DNA of 64,000 bases, from positions 124,001 through 188,000 of the forward strand of contig NZ_CP014691.1 of the NCBI RefSeq assembly GCF_002005465.1. The letters are read 5' to 3'. Positions 54,389-62,890 of this stretch are shown one piece after another. How positions within the stretch are numbered: position 1 is the stretch's first letter; each line of letters opens with the position of its first letter. The position numbers and the translations under genes were made by a program. Origin of the DNA: Neoasaia chiangmaiensis. GTDB taxonomy: Bacteria; Pseudomonadota; Alphaproteobacteria; Acetobacterales; Acetobacteraceae. The notes under the pieces were generated by a model. That model saw nothing but the letters and a program-made list of their open reading frames with translations. It did not search any database and had not been told where the DNA came from.

Positions 54389-57043
54389 ATGGCGGCGGTG
54401 ATCGATCTTCAACGACTGGTCGGGCATCTGGACGATGTCTGTCGACGTGCACTCGAAGCGGCGGCAGGCGCGGCAATGTCCCGCACGCATTACACCGTCG
54501 ATGTCGAGCATTGGCTGGCGCAGATCGTTCAGGACGCGCAATCCGATGTCGTGCAGATTCTTCGGCGCGAGGATATCGACCCTGGCCATGTTGCGGCGGG
54601 CCTCAATACGGTGCTCGACCGCTTCTCGACGGGCAACGGGCGTAGTCCGGCGCTTTCGCCGGAACTCGTCGGCATCCTGAAAGATGGCTGGCTGATCGCG
54701 ACCGTTGATCGGTCCGACCGGGTTTTGAGATCGGGCCATGTTCTCTGCGCCTGTCTGGCGGACGAGGTCGTGGCATCCCGACTGCGCATCGCCTGTCCCG
54801 CCTTGCGAAAGCTGGCGAGCGAAATACTTGTCCGGGATTTTGCGAGGCTGACCGCGGATAGCGCCGAGGGCAGGTCCACCGAAGGTCACGCCCCGGCAGT
54901 CGACAGCGGCCCGGCAATCGGGAGCAACGCAGCACTGGACCGCTTCACGACCGATCTGGTCGGACTGGCAAGAGCCGGGCGGATCGACCCGATCCTGGGG
55001 CGGGATACGGAGATCCGGCAGGTGATCGATATCCTGACGCGTCGTCGACAGAACAATCCCATCCTGACGGGCGAGGCGGGCGTGGGCAAGACTGCGGTCG
55101 TCGAAGGTCTGGCGCTTCGGATTGCCGAGGGTGATGTGCCGGAGGCCTTGAAGGACGTCTCGATCCGGACGCTGGATCTCGGCCTTCTGCAAGCCGGCGC
55201 CGGTGTGAAGGGCGAATTCGAAAACCGCCTGCGGTCCGTCATCGACGATGTCCAGAAGTCCCCGACGCCGATCGTGCTGTTTATCGACGAGGCACACACG
55301 TTGATCGGTGCCGGCGGGCAGGCCGGGCAGGGCGACGCCGCCAATCTGCTCAAGCCGCCGCTGGCACGAGGGGAGCTGCGGGTGATCGCCGCGACCACGT
55401 GGGCCGAGTATAAGCGCTATTTCGAAAAGGACGCCGCACTGACGCGGCGTTTCCAGACCGTGAAGGTCGATGAGCCTTCGGAATCGACGGCTATCGATAT
55501 GCTGCGCGGACTGATCGGCGTGCTGGAGAAACACCATAAGGTGCGTATTCTGGATGAAGCGATCGAGGCCTCCGTGCGTTTGTCGAAACGCTTCATCCCT
55601 GACCGGCAATTGCCGGATAAGGGCGTCAGCCTGCTGGATACGGCTTGCGCACGCGTGGCGATGAGCCAGGGCTCGACGCCAGGGACGATCGAAAGTCGAC
55701 GTCGGCGTCTGACCGCGATCGAGCGTGAGATCGACCTTCTGAAACGCGAGGGCCTGTCCGGCGTGTCGCAGGAAAAGCGTCTTGCGCGGCTGGATGCCGA
55801 AGCAGCCGAGATTGCCGAACGGCTGGCCGGCGATGAGGCGCGCCTTGCGAAGGAAAGCGAACTTGTCGCCTCTCTGAGCGCGTTGCGTGAACGGGCGGAA
55901 AGCGGCGGCACAGACTCATCCGGCACACGAGCGCAGGCGATTGCGGTCGCGGCGGAACTCGAGGCATTGCAGGGCGAGCATCCCATGATCCACCCTGTCG
56001 TGGATGCGCAGGTCATCGCGGAAATCGTGGAGAAGTGGACGGGCGTCCCGGCGCGCCGGATGCGTTCTGACGAAATTCAGCGCCTGTTGCGTCTCGAAGA
56101 CGATCTGCGCGCCCGTGTGGTCGGGCAGGATCATGCACTGACGGCGGTGTCCGAAGCGATCCGCGTTTCGCGCGCGGGACTGACGGATTCACGCAAACCC
56201 GTGGGCGTTTTCCTGATGGTCGGCACGTCTGGCGTCGGCAAGACCGAAACGGCGACCGCGCTGGCCGATCTGCTCTATGGTGGGGCACAGAGCCTGACGA
56301 CGATCAACATGACCGAGTTCAAGGAAGAGCATAAGGTCAGCCTGCTGATGGGCAGCCCGCCCGGTTACGTCGGATACGGCGAGGGCGGCGTGCTGACGGA
56401 AGCCGTGCGGCGTCGACCGCATTCCGTGCTGCTTCTGGACGAATTCGAGAAGGCGCATCCGGGCGTGCAGGACATCTTCTTTCAGGTGTTCGACAAGGGC
56501 ATGATGAAAGACGGTGAGGGACGGGACATCGACTTCCGCAACACCATCATCATCATGACGACCAATGCAGGCACGCAGCTGATTGATGCGCTGTTCGCCG
56601 ATCCCGATACAGCGCCCGATACCGATGGCCTGACGACAGCCCTGCATGACGAGATGCTCAAGCACTTCAAAGCCGCTTTTCTCGGTCGGGTGACCACAGT
56701 GCCGTATCTCCCCCTGTCGGACGAAACGCGGCGGCTGATCGTGGACCTTCAGGTGGCGAAGGTCGTGCGGCGGGTTGCGGCGGTTTATGGTGCGAAAGTC
56801 GCATTCGACGACACGGCACTGGCGGCACTGCAGGCCCGGTCGGTTTCCAGTGCATCGGGCGCGCGGGTTATCGAGCGAATGATCGCGACGGAAATACTGC
56901 CGCTTCTGGCGCGCCGTTTTCTTGGCCGGTCGGCCGATGCCCCGGATGCCGAAATACGTCTGGTCTATGACGGCCAGAGCTTCGATCTGCTGCATGATAT
57001 CGATCAACGCACGTCGTCCATGCACGAAGGAATTGTATCATGA
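54389..57043 (+). CDS. tssH: T6SS sheath-recycling ATPase ClpV (TssH)
   Basis: An 884-residue AAA+ protein of the ClpV subfamily. The N-terminal Clp domain contains LVGHLDDVCRRALEAAAGAAMSRTHYTVDVEHWL. The first AAA domain has Walker A GEAGVGKTAVVEGLA near 229 and Walker B VLFIDEAHTLIGAG near 300. The middle coiled coil is near 420-530. The second AAA domain has Walker A GTSGVGKTETATALA near 612 and SVLLLDEFEKAHPGV near 680. It strips contracted TssBC sheath for re-use. Its stop codon overlaps the next gene's start (ATGA), coupling their translation. Confidence 0.95.
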   Translation: MAAVIDLQRLVGHLDDVCRRALEAAAGAAMSRTHYTVDVEHWLAQIVQDAQSDVVQILRREDIDPGHVAAGLNTVLDRFSTGNGRSPALSPELVGILKDGWLIATVDRSDRVLRSGHVLCACLADEVVASRLRIACPALRKLASEILVRDFARLTADSAEGRSTEGHAPAVDSGPAIGSNAALDRFTTDLVGLARAGRIDPILGRDTEIRQVIDILTRRRQNNPILTGEAGVGKTAVVEGLALRIAEGDVPEALKDVSIRTLDLGLLQAGAGVKGEFENRLRSVIDDVQKSPTPIVLFIDEAHTLIGAGGQAGQGDAANLLKPPLARGELRVIAATTWAEYKRYFEKDAALTRRFQTVKVDEPSESTAIDMLRGLIGVLEKHHKVRILDEAIEASVRLSKRFIPDRQLPDKGVSLLDTACARVAMSQGSTPGTIESRRRRLTAIEREIDLLKREGLSGVSQEKRLARLDAEAAEIAERLAGDEARLAKESELVASLSALRERAESGGTDSSGTRAQAIAVAAELEALQGEHPMIHPVVDAQVIAEIVEKWTGVPARRMRSDEIQRLLRLEDDLRARVVGQDHALTAVSEAIRVSRAGLTDSRKPVGVFLMVGTSGVGKTETATALADLLYGGAQSLTTINMTEFKEEHKVSLLMGSPPGYVGYGEGGVLTEAVRRRPHSVLLLDEFEKAHPGVQDIFFQVFDKGMMKDGEGRDIDFRNTIIIMTTNAGTQLIDALFADPDTAPDTDGLTTALHDEMLKHFKAAFLGRVTTVPYLPLSDETRRLIVDLQVAKVVRRVAAVYGAKVAFDDTALAALQARSVSSASGARVIERMIATEILPLLARRFLGRSADAPDAEIRLVYDGQSFDLLHDIDQRTSSMHEGIVS

Positions 57044-57990
57044 GAGAGACCATGCGCCGCAATGTGCCGGTTCCTGGCAACGTCAATGCGGAACGGTATC
57101 CGACCCTTCATCAGGGCGATTTGAACACCAACCTGCGAAAATCGCTTGGCAAAGCCGAGGCGTATGGGAAATCGAAGAATGCGCCCGACCGTCTGAAAGC
57201 GGCCGTGACGATGTCCGATATCGCCACAACCGTGATCGGCACCGCGGTTTCCGGCAGTCATGCGTCGCAGGCAGGGGGCTCGATCGATGTTCTGAATGCA
57301 TTCTACAAGGCGACAAAGAAGGCGGAACTGCCGGCCAATCCTTTTCTGGAGGGCAGCACCTACGAAGGGCGACATTCACCACAGACACTCTCCTATCTGC
57401 GACAGCGTGCCAAGAAAGGGATCGGGACACAGATTCTTTCGCTGGGCGGCTCGGCCGCATCGGCGAAAACCGCCGGCATCAATGTTGCCGGCCTCACGCG
57501 TCATGTCAGCTCCCTCTCCACGACGGTCATTCATCTCATCAAGCTCAGGCAGATTGCGGCCGATCGAAGCGGAGAGGAGCATGAGCGGCTCGTCGAATGG
57601 TGCGATACGGTCATTCGCATGAAGCAGATCAAGATGTCCCGCCGGGGGATCAATACGGCTGTATCCGCGATTCCGGTGGGATCGATCATTGGTAACATCG
57701 ACAACCTGATTACGATGGGCATCAATATCGGTGCGTCGTTCGAGGGTGTCGCCACGCCGATGGGTGTCGGACAGGCATGCTATGCGGCGGCCGCTGGCCT
57801 TCACTGGATGGCCTTCGACGAGCACAGGTTTACGTTGCGCCAGTCCGATAGTCAGGCCACGCGCATGATCTACGAACTTTTTCAACAACGCGGACTGACA
57901 CGTCTTTTCACGCGCAAATATGACGTGATGGGTATCATTCGGGAACCGGCCGGATGGCTGGCGATTGGAGACAAGCTTCTGATGTCCTGA
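57040..57990 (+). CDS. Unknown T6SS-locus protein with hydrophobic segments
   Basis: A 316-residue protein I cannot assign. There is no signal peptide. It has several Gly/Ala-rich hydrophobic stretches (SDIATTVIGTAVSGSHAS near 59, GINTAVSAIPVGSIIGNIDNLITMGI near 205, MGVGQACYAAAAGLHWMAF near 247) separated by basic helices, and it ends in a soluble part with FQQRGLTRLFTRKYDVMG. The pattern recalls membrane-inserting toxins or adaptor proteins. It is translationally coupled to clpV and precedes a second unknown gene and hcp, a usual place for T6SS effectors or their helpers. Confidence 0.6.
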   Translation: MRETMRRNVPVPGNVNAERYPTLHQGDLNTNLRKSLGKAEAYGKSKNAPDRLKAAVTMSDIATTVIGTAVSGSHASQAGGSIDVLNAFYKATKKAELPANPFLEGSTYEGRHSPQTLSYLRQRAKKGIGTQILSLGGSAASAKTAGINVAGLTRHVSSLSTTVIHLIKLRQIAADRSGEEHERLVEWCDTVIRMKQIKMSRRGINTAVSAIPVGSIIGNIDNLITMGINIGASFEGVATPMGVGQACYAAAAGLHWMAFDEHRFTLRQSDSQATRMIYELFQQRGLTRLFTRKYDVMGIIREPAGWLAIGDKLLMS

Positions 57991-58034
57991 GTGATCTTTC
58001 TCCCTGTCGTTTCATCCAGGAAAGAAAACCGTCG

Positions 58035-58613
58035 ATGCCATCGCTGATCAGAAATGAAGTTGGAAACAACTTTTACGTATGGACTCTTGCAGATGGCCGA
58101 TCGAGCAAATCCGAGTGCGTCATCACCGCGCATGGGATGATCGATCCACTCCATCGCCGATATTCCGGGCCGGATGTTACATTTTCCTTTTATTGCAGTC
58201 GCCGCACGACCCTGACCGATCCGGGGATTGCCATGTTCAATACGGAAAGCGCCAATCCGAGAAACGCTGAACGTGTTGCGCAGGGTTCATCATCCTCTAT
58301 GGATGAATACCTGCTGGGAAAATATACCAATACCGATGGGCAAAGTCGTCAGCACAATGGCATGGGTGAGGACTACGCGAAACTCGCCGACCTTGGCCGG
58401 TTTTTACCCAGATACGATGTTGTCAGCGTCCGCAATCGGGGGTTACGCTATGCCAACCCGGTTACGTTGACCGAGCTTGTCGGAACGCTGTGGGAGCACG
58501 GGTATCGGTATAATGTTTTCCACTGTCTTTTCTGTCGACCGACTTTCAGTCAGATGGTCAGCGAGACACTGAAGGGATCGGCCGTCCCGTCTGAAACGGT
58601 GCAATGGGCGTGA
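58035..58613 (+). CDS. Unknown T6SS-locus protein, possibly Stv-like
   Basis: A 192-residue protein. The N-terminal half has ECVITAHGMIDP near 28 and DVTFSFYCSRRTTLTDPGIAMF near 48, a His-Gly then aromatic strand arrangement that reminds me of the putative adhesin Stv domain found in bacterial effectors. The C-terminal part ends near HCLFCRPTF. The start is ATG 58035, with AGGAAAG upstream; the longer frame overlaps the previous gene. It lies 44 bases after the unknown membrane-active gene and 170 before hcp. An effector, or a chaperone of one, is a reasonable guess, but not shown. Confidence 0.5.
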   Translation: MPSLIRNEVGNNFYVWTLADGRSSKSECVITAHGMIDPLHRRYSGPDVTFSFYCSRRTTLTDPGIAMFNTESANPRNAERVAQGSSSSMDEYLLGKYTNTDGQSRQHNGMGEDYAKLADLGRFLPRYDVVSVRNRGLRYANPVTLTELVGTLWEHGYRYNVFHCLFCRPTFSQMVSETLKGSAVPSETVQWA

Positions 58614-58782
58614 CCTGGTCCGGTCGAGCCGTAAAGCGTGCCTGATAAAGATGGCGGAATTTTACATTGGTAACCCAGAATCGAAAGACCTGCCTCAGTA
58701 AAGGGTCTAGTTTTTTCACGTAGGGCTGCCGTGTGGTTGGCCTTCGGATGTATCGACTAGTAAAAAAGGGTGCAGAAAAAAG

Positions 58783-59262
58783 ATGGGTATCTATCTTAAA
58801 TACGGTGACGCCCAGGGTGATGTGACCGAAACCAATCATACGAACTGGATCGAACTGCTCGACGCCCAGTGGAGCATGTCCCGCACGATCCGTAGTTCCG
58901 TTGGTATTGGCAAGAACCGCGAGTCCACCTCGGCATATGTGAGTGAACTGACACTCACCAAATATATCGATGCGTCGAGCCACACGCTCTCGACCTACGC
59001 TTTCGTCGGGCAGGCGAAGCAGGCGCAGATCGACTTCACGCGCGTCAACGAGGGCGGGGAGACGTTGTTCCGGTCTCTCATCCTGAAAGACTCCATCACC
59101 TCCAGCCTCGTGAATTCCGGGCACGGCAAGGATCGTCCGACAGAGACTCTGACCCTTAATTTTACCGAGATCACGATCGAAGATTACGGTGAGGGTGCGG
59201 ACGGCAGCAAAACCGGTCCGAAGCGGATTATCTACGATCTCACGCAGGCAAAAACTTCCTGA
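58783..59262 (+). CDS. hcp: T6SS tube protein Hcp (TssD)
   Basis: A 159-residue Hcp-family protein that forms the inner tube ejected by the sheath. It has IYLKYGDAQGDVTE at the N-terminus, WIELLDAQWSMSR near 22, SELTLTKYIDASSHTL near 54, and LTLNFTEITIEDY near 122, the classic Hcp pattern. It has its own 170-base upstream gap and is followed by a hairpin before vgrG, so it may be expressed at a higher level than its neighbours. Confidence 0.95.
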   Translation: MGIYLKYGDAQGDVTETNHTNWIELLDAQWSMSRTIRSSVGIGKNRESTSAYVSELTLTKYIDASSHTLSTYAFVGQAKQAQIDFTRVNEGGETLFRSLILKDSITSSLVNSGHGKDRPTETLTLNFTEITIEDYGEGADGSKTGPKRIIYDLTQAKTS

Positions 59263-59283
59263 TCGCTTTTTTTCTGCTCGGTG

Positions 59284-59312
59284 GGTGCTGCATCGCAACG
59301 GCATGCAGCACC
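59284..59312 (+). terminator. Stem-loop between hcp and vgrG
   Basis: A perfect 10-base stem (GGTGCTGCAT with ATGCAGCACC) with a nine-base loop, 22 bases after the hcp stop. A run of seven T lies before it and not after it, so it may be a partial terminator or an mRNA-stabilising hairpin that raises hcp output over vgrG. Confidence 0.5.
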
Positions 59313-59357
59313 GTCATATGATCGCGCTATTCATCAGGCATTGAACCCTAAACGAAA

Positions 59358-61169
59358 GTGGAGGCCATGGGAGGCGAACTCCAGAACCTCCTTCTTCTGA
59401 CGTCGCCTCTGGGCGATGATACGAAGCCGTATCAGGAAGGTAGCCTGCACGCCATTGGCCTGCATGCGACCGAGCAGCTGAGCGCACCTTATCTGATTGG
59501 CCTTGATGTCGTTTCGACAGAAAAACAGATCGCGCCGGACTCCCTGCTTCACAAGCCCGTAACCGTTACAATACGCCGCAAAGATGGCATCGATCGATAT
59601 TTCAACGGTCTCGTCCGTCATGTATCGTCCAGCGGTGTGGAACACCGTGGACGTTGGGAATATCACCTCGACGTCGTGCCATCCTTATGGTTCCTGTCCC
59701 AGACAAGTGACTGTCGAATTTTCCAGAAGAAAACAGCTGTGGAAATTTTGCGGCAGTTGTTCGCCGATCATGCTGTCCAGCCGGTCGATTTCCGTGTGAC
59801 GGGCAGTCAGCCGGTGAGAGAGTACACGACCCAATACAATGAAAGCGATCTCGCGTTCTGCCAGCGCATCATGCAGGAAAGTGGGCTATTTTATTATTTC
59901 GTGCATGAGAAATCACAACATACCCTGGTTGTAACGAATACCAATCAGGGCTTCCGAACGATGGCAGATCCAGTTCATCGCGTGATGATGCAGGGAGACA
60001 ATGTTGATATCATCAGCGAGTGGCGAACGGCAAAAATGGTTTCACCGGGTGTCGCGGTGCATCAGGATTACGATCCTACCCGTCCCCTGAGTCCTGTCAC
60101 CGGCCAGACCGTCGCAGATGACGCCGGCCCGGGCTCGGGGCAGCGGCGTCATTTCGTCTGGCCTGCGATGACCACGGAAAATGATGTTGCACGCGATCGG
60201 ACGCGTTATGCGCTCGAGGCCAGTGCGGCGTCGGCTGGACTCACGTCAGGTTTGTGCCACGACCCGCATTTCTGTGCCGGATTTCGTTTCCAGATTGAAA
60301 ATAATCCCGCATCGGGCGGGAACGAATATGTCGTGCAGGCCGCGCAGCATGTCGCGCGGGACGAAAGCTGGCTTGGCGGTACTGCGCCGTCAACTTATCA
60401 CGTCATGTTCTCGGCGTTTGCTTCATCGTTGCCATGGCGTGAACCGCTGACAATTTCCCGCCCCTCGATGCCCGGGATTTATTCCGCTATCGTGCTGGGC
60501 GAGGGCGGCGAGGAAATCCATGTCGATCGACTGGGGCGCATCAAGGTTCGCCTGCTTTTCGACCACCGTCGGGACACGGTCGCCGGCATGGCGACCTGGG
60601 TGCGTGTCATGCATCCATGGGCCGGGAATAAATGGGGCTGGCAACATCTTCCGCGTGTCGGAACGGAAGTCGGCGTTTCGTTCATGAGTGGCGATTGCGA
60701 CAATCCGGTTGTGATGGGCTGCTTTTATCACGAACAATACCAGCCCGTGTTCAGCCTGCCTGCCGAAAAGACGAAGATGGGCTTCCGAAGCCGATCCACG
60801 ATGGGGGGTGGCACGGCGGACTTCAATGAGCTTTCGTTCGACGACAAACTGGGTCAGGAAATGTTCTTCCTGCATGCCCAGCGCGACCATCGCGTCGAGG
60901 TGGAGCGCGATCATGCATCGGAGGTCGGACGCGACCGCACCACGGTCGTGGAGCGCGATGAGACGTTGAACAGCCGTACGGGCGATATCCGCGTGCAGGC
61001 AGACTCGAAAACAGTCACGGTTCAGGCCGCGGAGGAAATTCGTCTGATATGCGGCGCTTCGTCAATCACCCTGTCGCCGGCAGGGGTGACGATCCGTTCG
61101 CCCAAGGTCTCCGTCGAAGGAGAAGCGGAAGTGACGATCGAGGGTGGCATAGTCCGTATACAGCCCTGA
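59358..61169 (+). CDS. vgrG: T6SS spike protein VgrG (TssI)
   Basis: A 603-residue VgrG. The gp27-like domain covers residues 1-370, with FNGLVRHVSSSGVEHRGRWEYHLDVVPSLW near 78 and YNESDLAFCQRIMQESGLFYYF near 155. The gp5 OB-fold lies near 385-470 (HVDRLGRIKVRLLFDHR, VRVMHPWAGNKWGW). The C-terminal beta-helix is near 490-603 (AEVTIEGGIVRIQP at the end). No effector domain follows, so it needs PAAR or cargo partners. The start is uncertain between GTG 59358 and ATG 59367. Confidence 0.94.
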   Translation: MEAMGGELQNLLLLTSPLGDDTKPYQEGSLHAIGLHATEQLSAPYLIGLDVVSTEKQIAPDSLLHKPVTVTIRRKDGIDRYFNGLVRHVSSSGVEHRGRWEYHLDVVPSLWFLSQTSDCRIFQKKTAVEILRQLFADHAVQPVDFRVTGSQPVREYTTQYNESDLAFCQRIMQESGLFYYFVHEKSQHTLVVTNTNQGFRTMADPVHRVMMQGDNVDIISEWRTAKMVSPGVAVHQDYDPTRPLSPVTGQTVADDAGPGSGQRRHFVWPAMTTENDVARDRTRYALEASAASAGLTSGLCHDPHFCAGFRFQIENNPASGGNEYVVQAAQHVARDESWLGGTAPSTYHVMFSAFASSLPWREPLTISRPSMPGIYSAIVLGEGGEEIHVDRLGRIKVRLLFDHRRDTVAGMATWVRVMHPWAGNKWGWQHLPRVGTEVGVSFMSGDCDNPVVMGCFYHEQYQPVFSLPAEKTKMGFRSRSTMGGGTADFNELSFDDKLGQEMFFLHAQRDHRVEVERDHASEVGRDRTTVVERDETLNSRTGDIRVQADSKTVTVQAAEEIRLICGASSITLSPAGVTIRSPKVSVEGEAEVTIEGGIVRIQP

Positions 61170-61285
61170 CTTTGCCCGATCGACTGGCATAGTATCGGCT
61201 ATCGCGCGGCGACGGCGGCAGGAAAAGGGTTGTGAATGCCGGGCGGAACAGCAATTCGTTCCGGCATGGAGGGAAGGAACAGGAG

Positions 61286-62890
61286 ATGGCAGAACTTACG
61301 CTTGTGCCGCGCCGCACGCCATCCGGCGTTGGGCTGGAGGCGTTTCATGTCCATAATCGGCATGCGTCTCTCGGGCGTGGGGCGCACTGCGACTGGGTGC
61401 TGCCCGACCCACAACGCCTCCTGTCCAAACGTCATTGCGAGATCGTCTGGCGCAACGGCCATTGGACGATCACCGATCTCAGCAGCAACGGCACGACGGT
61501 CGGCGGCCGGACGCTCCCCCCGGGCGTGCCGCACGAACTGCATGATGGCGACCGGATTGGCTGCGGCAGCTACGAGATGGACGCGGTCTTCGGCCCGACG
61601 ACCGAGGACGAGCCGACGCGCATCGGCATCCGGCCACAGGATACGCTCGTCAATGCGCCGTTACCGCAATTTTCCAATCCTTTCGAGGATGCAGGCGAGC
61701 CTGGAGACAGGCGGGAGAGTTCGTACACGCGCAAAATGCCCCCCGATGATGCCGCGCCGTTTTTCGAGACGACGTCTCCCCGTTACGGACGGAGTTCAAG
61801 CGAGACGCTGTCGATCATCCATCCGTTCGATTTCGCGCTCGGTGCAAACGATTCGGGTTTTGATCTCGGAGCCGGAACGCCATCGGGAGACGTGTCCTCC
61901 GTAGCGCCCCAGACGACCGGCCTGCACGACTCTTTCCAGCCGCCACGACCGGCCAGCGAGCTGTTGCCGGAAGACTGGAGTGCACCGGAAACGCGTCAAA
62001 TGCCGCCGATCGCGCCTGATCCGAAAGCGCCGCCGCCTGTTGGGGCGGACGAGCCATCGGAACACGATGACGGATCGCCGAAAGGACTGTTCACGGCGCC
62101 GGTCGCGCCAACGTCAACCCAGGTGTCGCAGGCTGAAACGGCATCTCCAGGCGTTAGGCCTGACCATGGAATCGATCCGCTATCGGTGCGACTGGATTCC
62201 GAAATCGCGGTCGAGGCCACACGACCAGGACTGCCCGGTCAGGCGGATGGCGCCGCCATTATCGCCGCATTCATGCGTGGCGCCGGCCTTGAAGGCGCGC
62301 CTTCGAAAACGGCCGAAGCGTTTTTCGAAGGGCTTGGCCAGACGTTCAGGGCGTTCGTCGTCGGGTTGCGACGCGCGATGATCGCTCGCGCCGAGATCAA
62401 GGGCGAGTTCCGCATCGACCAGACCATGATCCAGCCTTTCGGCAACAATCCCCTGAAATTCGCGGTCGACGACGATGACGCTCTTGCCGCACTTCTTGGC
62501 GTGGGGCGCCGGACCGGTGTCTCAAGCCCGGATGCCGTTGCGGATGCCTTGCGCGATATACAGGTTCACGAGATGGCGCTTACGCGCGCCATCGAGCCGG
62601 CGGTGCGCGAGTTTCTCGCCGCCAACGGCCCCGCTGCGGTGCTCGAACTGCTGTCCTATCCCGCCGACCAGCCCCTTTCCCTTTTTCGTCGGGCAAAGGC
62701 CTGGACGACCTATGTGCGTCACTATCAGGAGACCGCGGACGTGGCGACGGAGACCCTCGATGGCGCCTTCGGTCGGGCATTCGGGCGCGCCTATGAAGCT
62801 GCGCGTGCTGAAATCGAGGGCGCTGGCAGCAGCGGCGGGAGAACGAACAAAACTGCGTTCTCCCGGTTGCCGCCGGAGCAAGGCCGATGA
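61286..62890 (+). CDS. tagH: T6SS FHA-domain protein (Fha, TagH, ImpI)
   Basis: A 534-residue protein with an N-terminal FHA domain (ASLGRGAHCDWVLPDPQRLLSKRHCEIVW near 28, then DLSSNGTTVGGRTL near 65). A long Pro/Asp-rich linker spans about 120-320. A C-terminal ImpI/VasC domain has FFEGLGQTFRAFVVGLRRAMIARAEIKGEFRIDQTMIQP near 350 and NPLKFAVDDDDAL near 395. Through phosphothreonine binding it connects a PpkA-type kinase to T6SS activation. The start is ATG 61286; an upstream start at 61232 is less likely. It overlaps tssK by four bases. Confidence 0.9.
   Translation: MAELTLVPRRTPSGVGLEAFHVHNRHASLGRGAHCDWVLPDPQRLLSKRHCEIVWRNGHWTITDLSSNGTTVGGRTLPPGVPHELHDGDRIGCGSYEMDAVFGPTTEDEPTRIGIRPQDTLVNAPLPQFSNPFEDAGEPGDRRESSYTRKMPPDDAAPFFETTSPRYGRSSSETLSIIHPFDFALGANDSGFDLGAGTPSGDVSSVAPQTTGLHDSFQPPRPASELLPEDWSAPETRQMPPIAPDPKAPPPVGADEPSEHDDGSPKGLFTAPVAPTSTQVSQAETASPGVRPDHGIDPLSVRLDSEIAVEATRPGLPGQADGAAIIAAFMRGAGLEGAPSKTAEAFFEGLGQTFRAFVVGLRRAMIARAEIKGEFRIDQTMIQPFGNNPLKFAVDDDDALAALLGVGRRTGVSSPDAVADALRDIQVHEMALTRAIEPAVREFLAANGPAAVLELLSYPADQPLSLFRRAKAWTTYVRHYQETADVATETLDGAFGRAFGRAYEAARAEIEGAGSSGGRTNKTAFSRLPPEQGR

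Noticed and set aside
54263-55609. 448-codon frame antisense to clpV
   Set aside because: ClpV motifs are complete on the plus strand. The antisense frame has no start signal and no homology I recognise.
61190-61210. TGGCAT-like box before the FHA gene as a sigma-54 promoter
   Set aside because: The -12 half (TTGC) is absent at the needed spacing.
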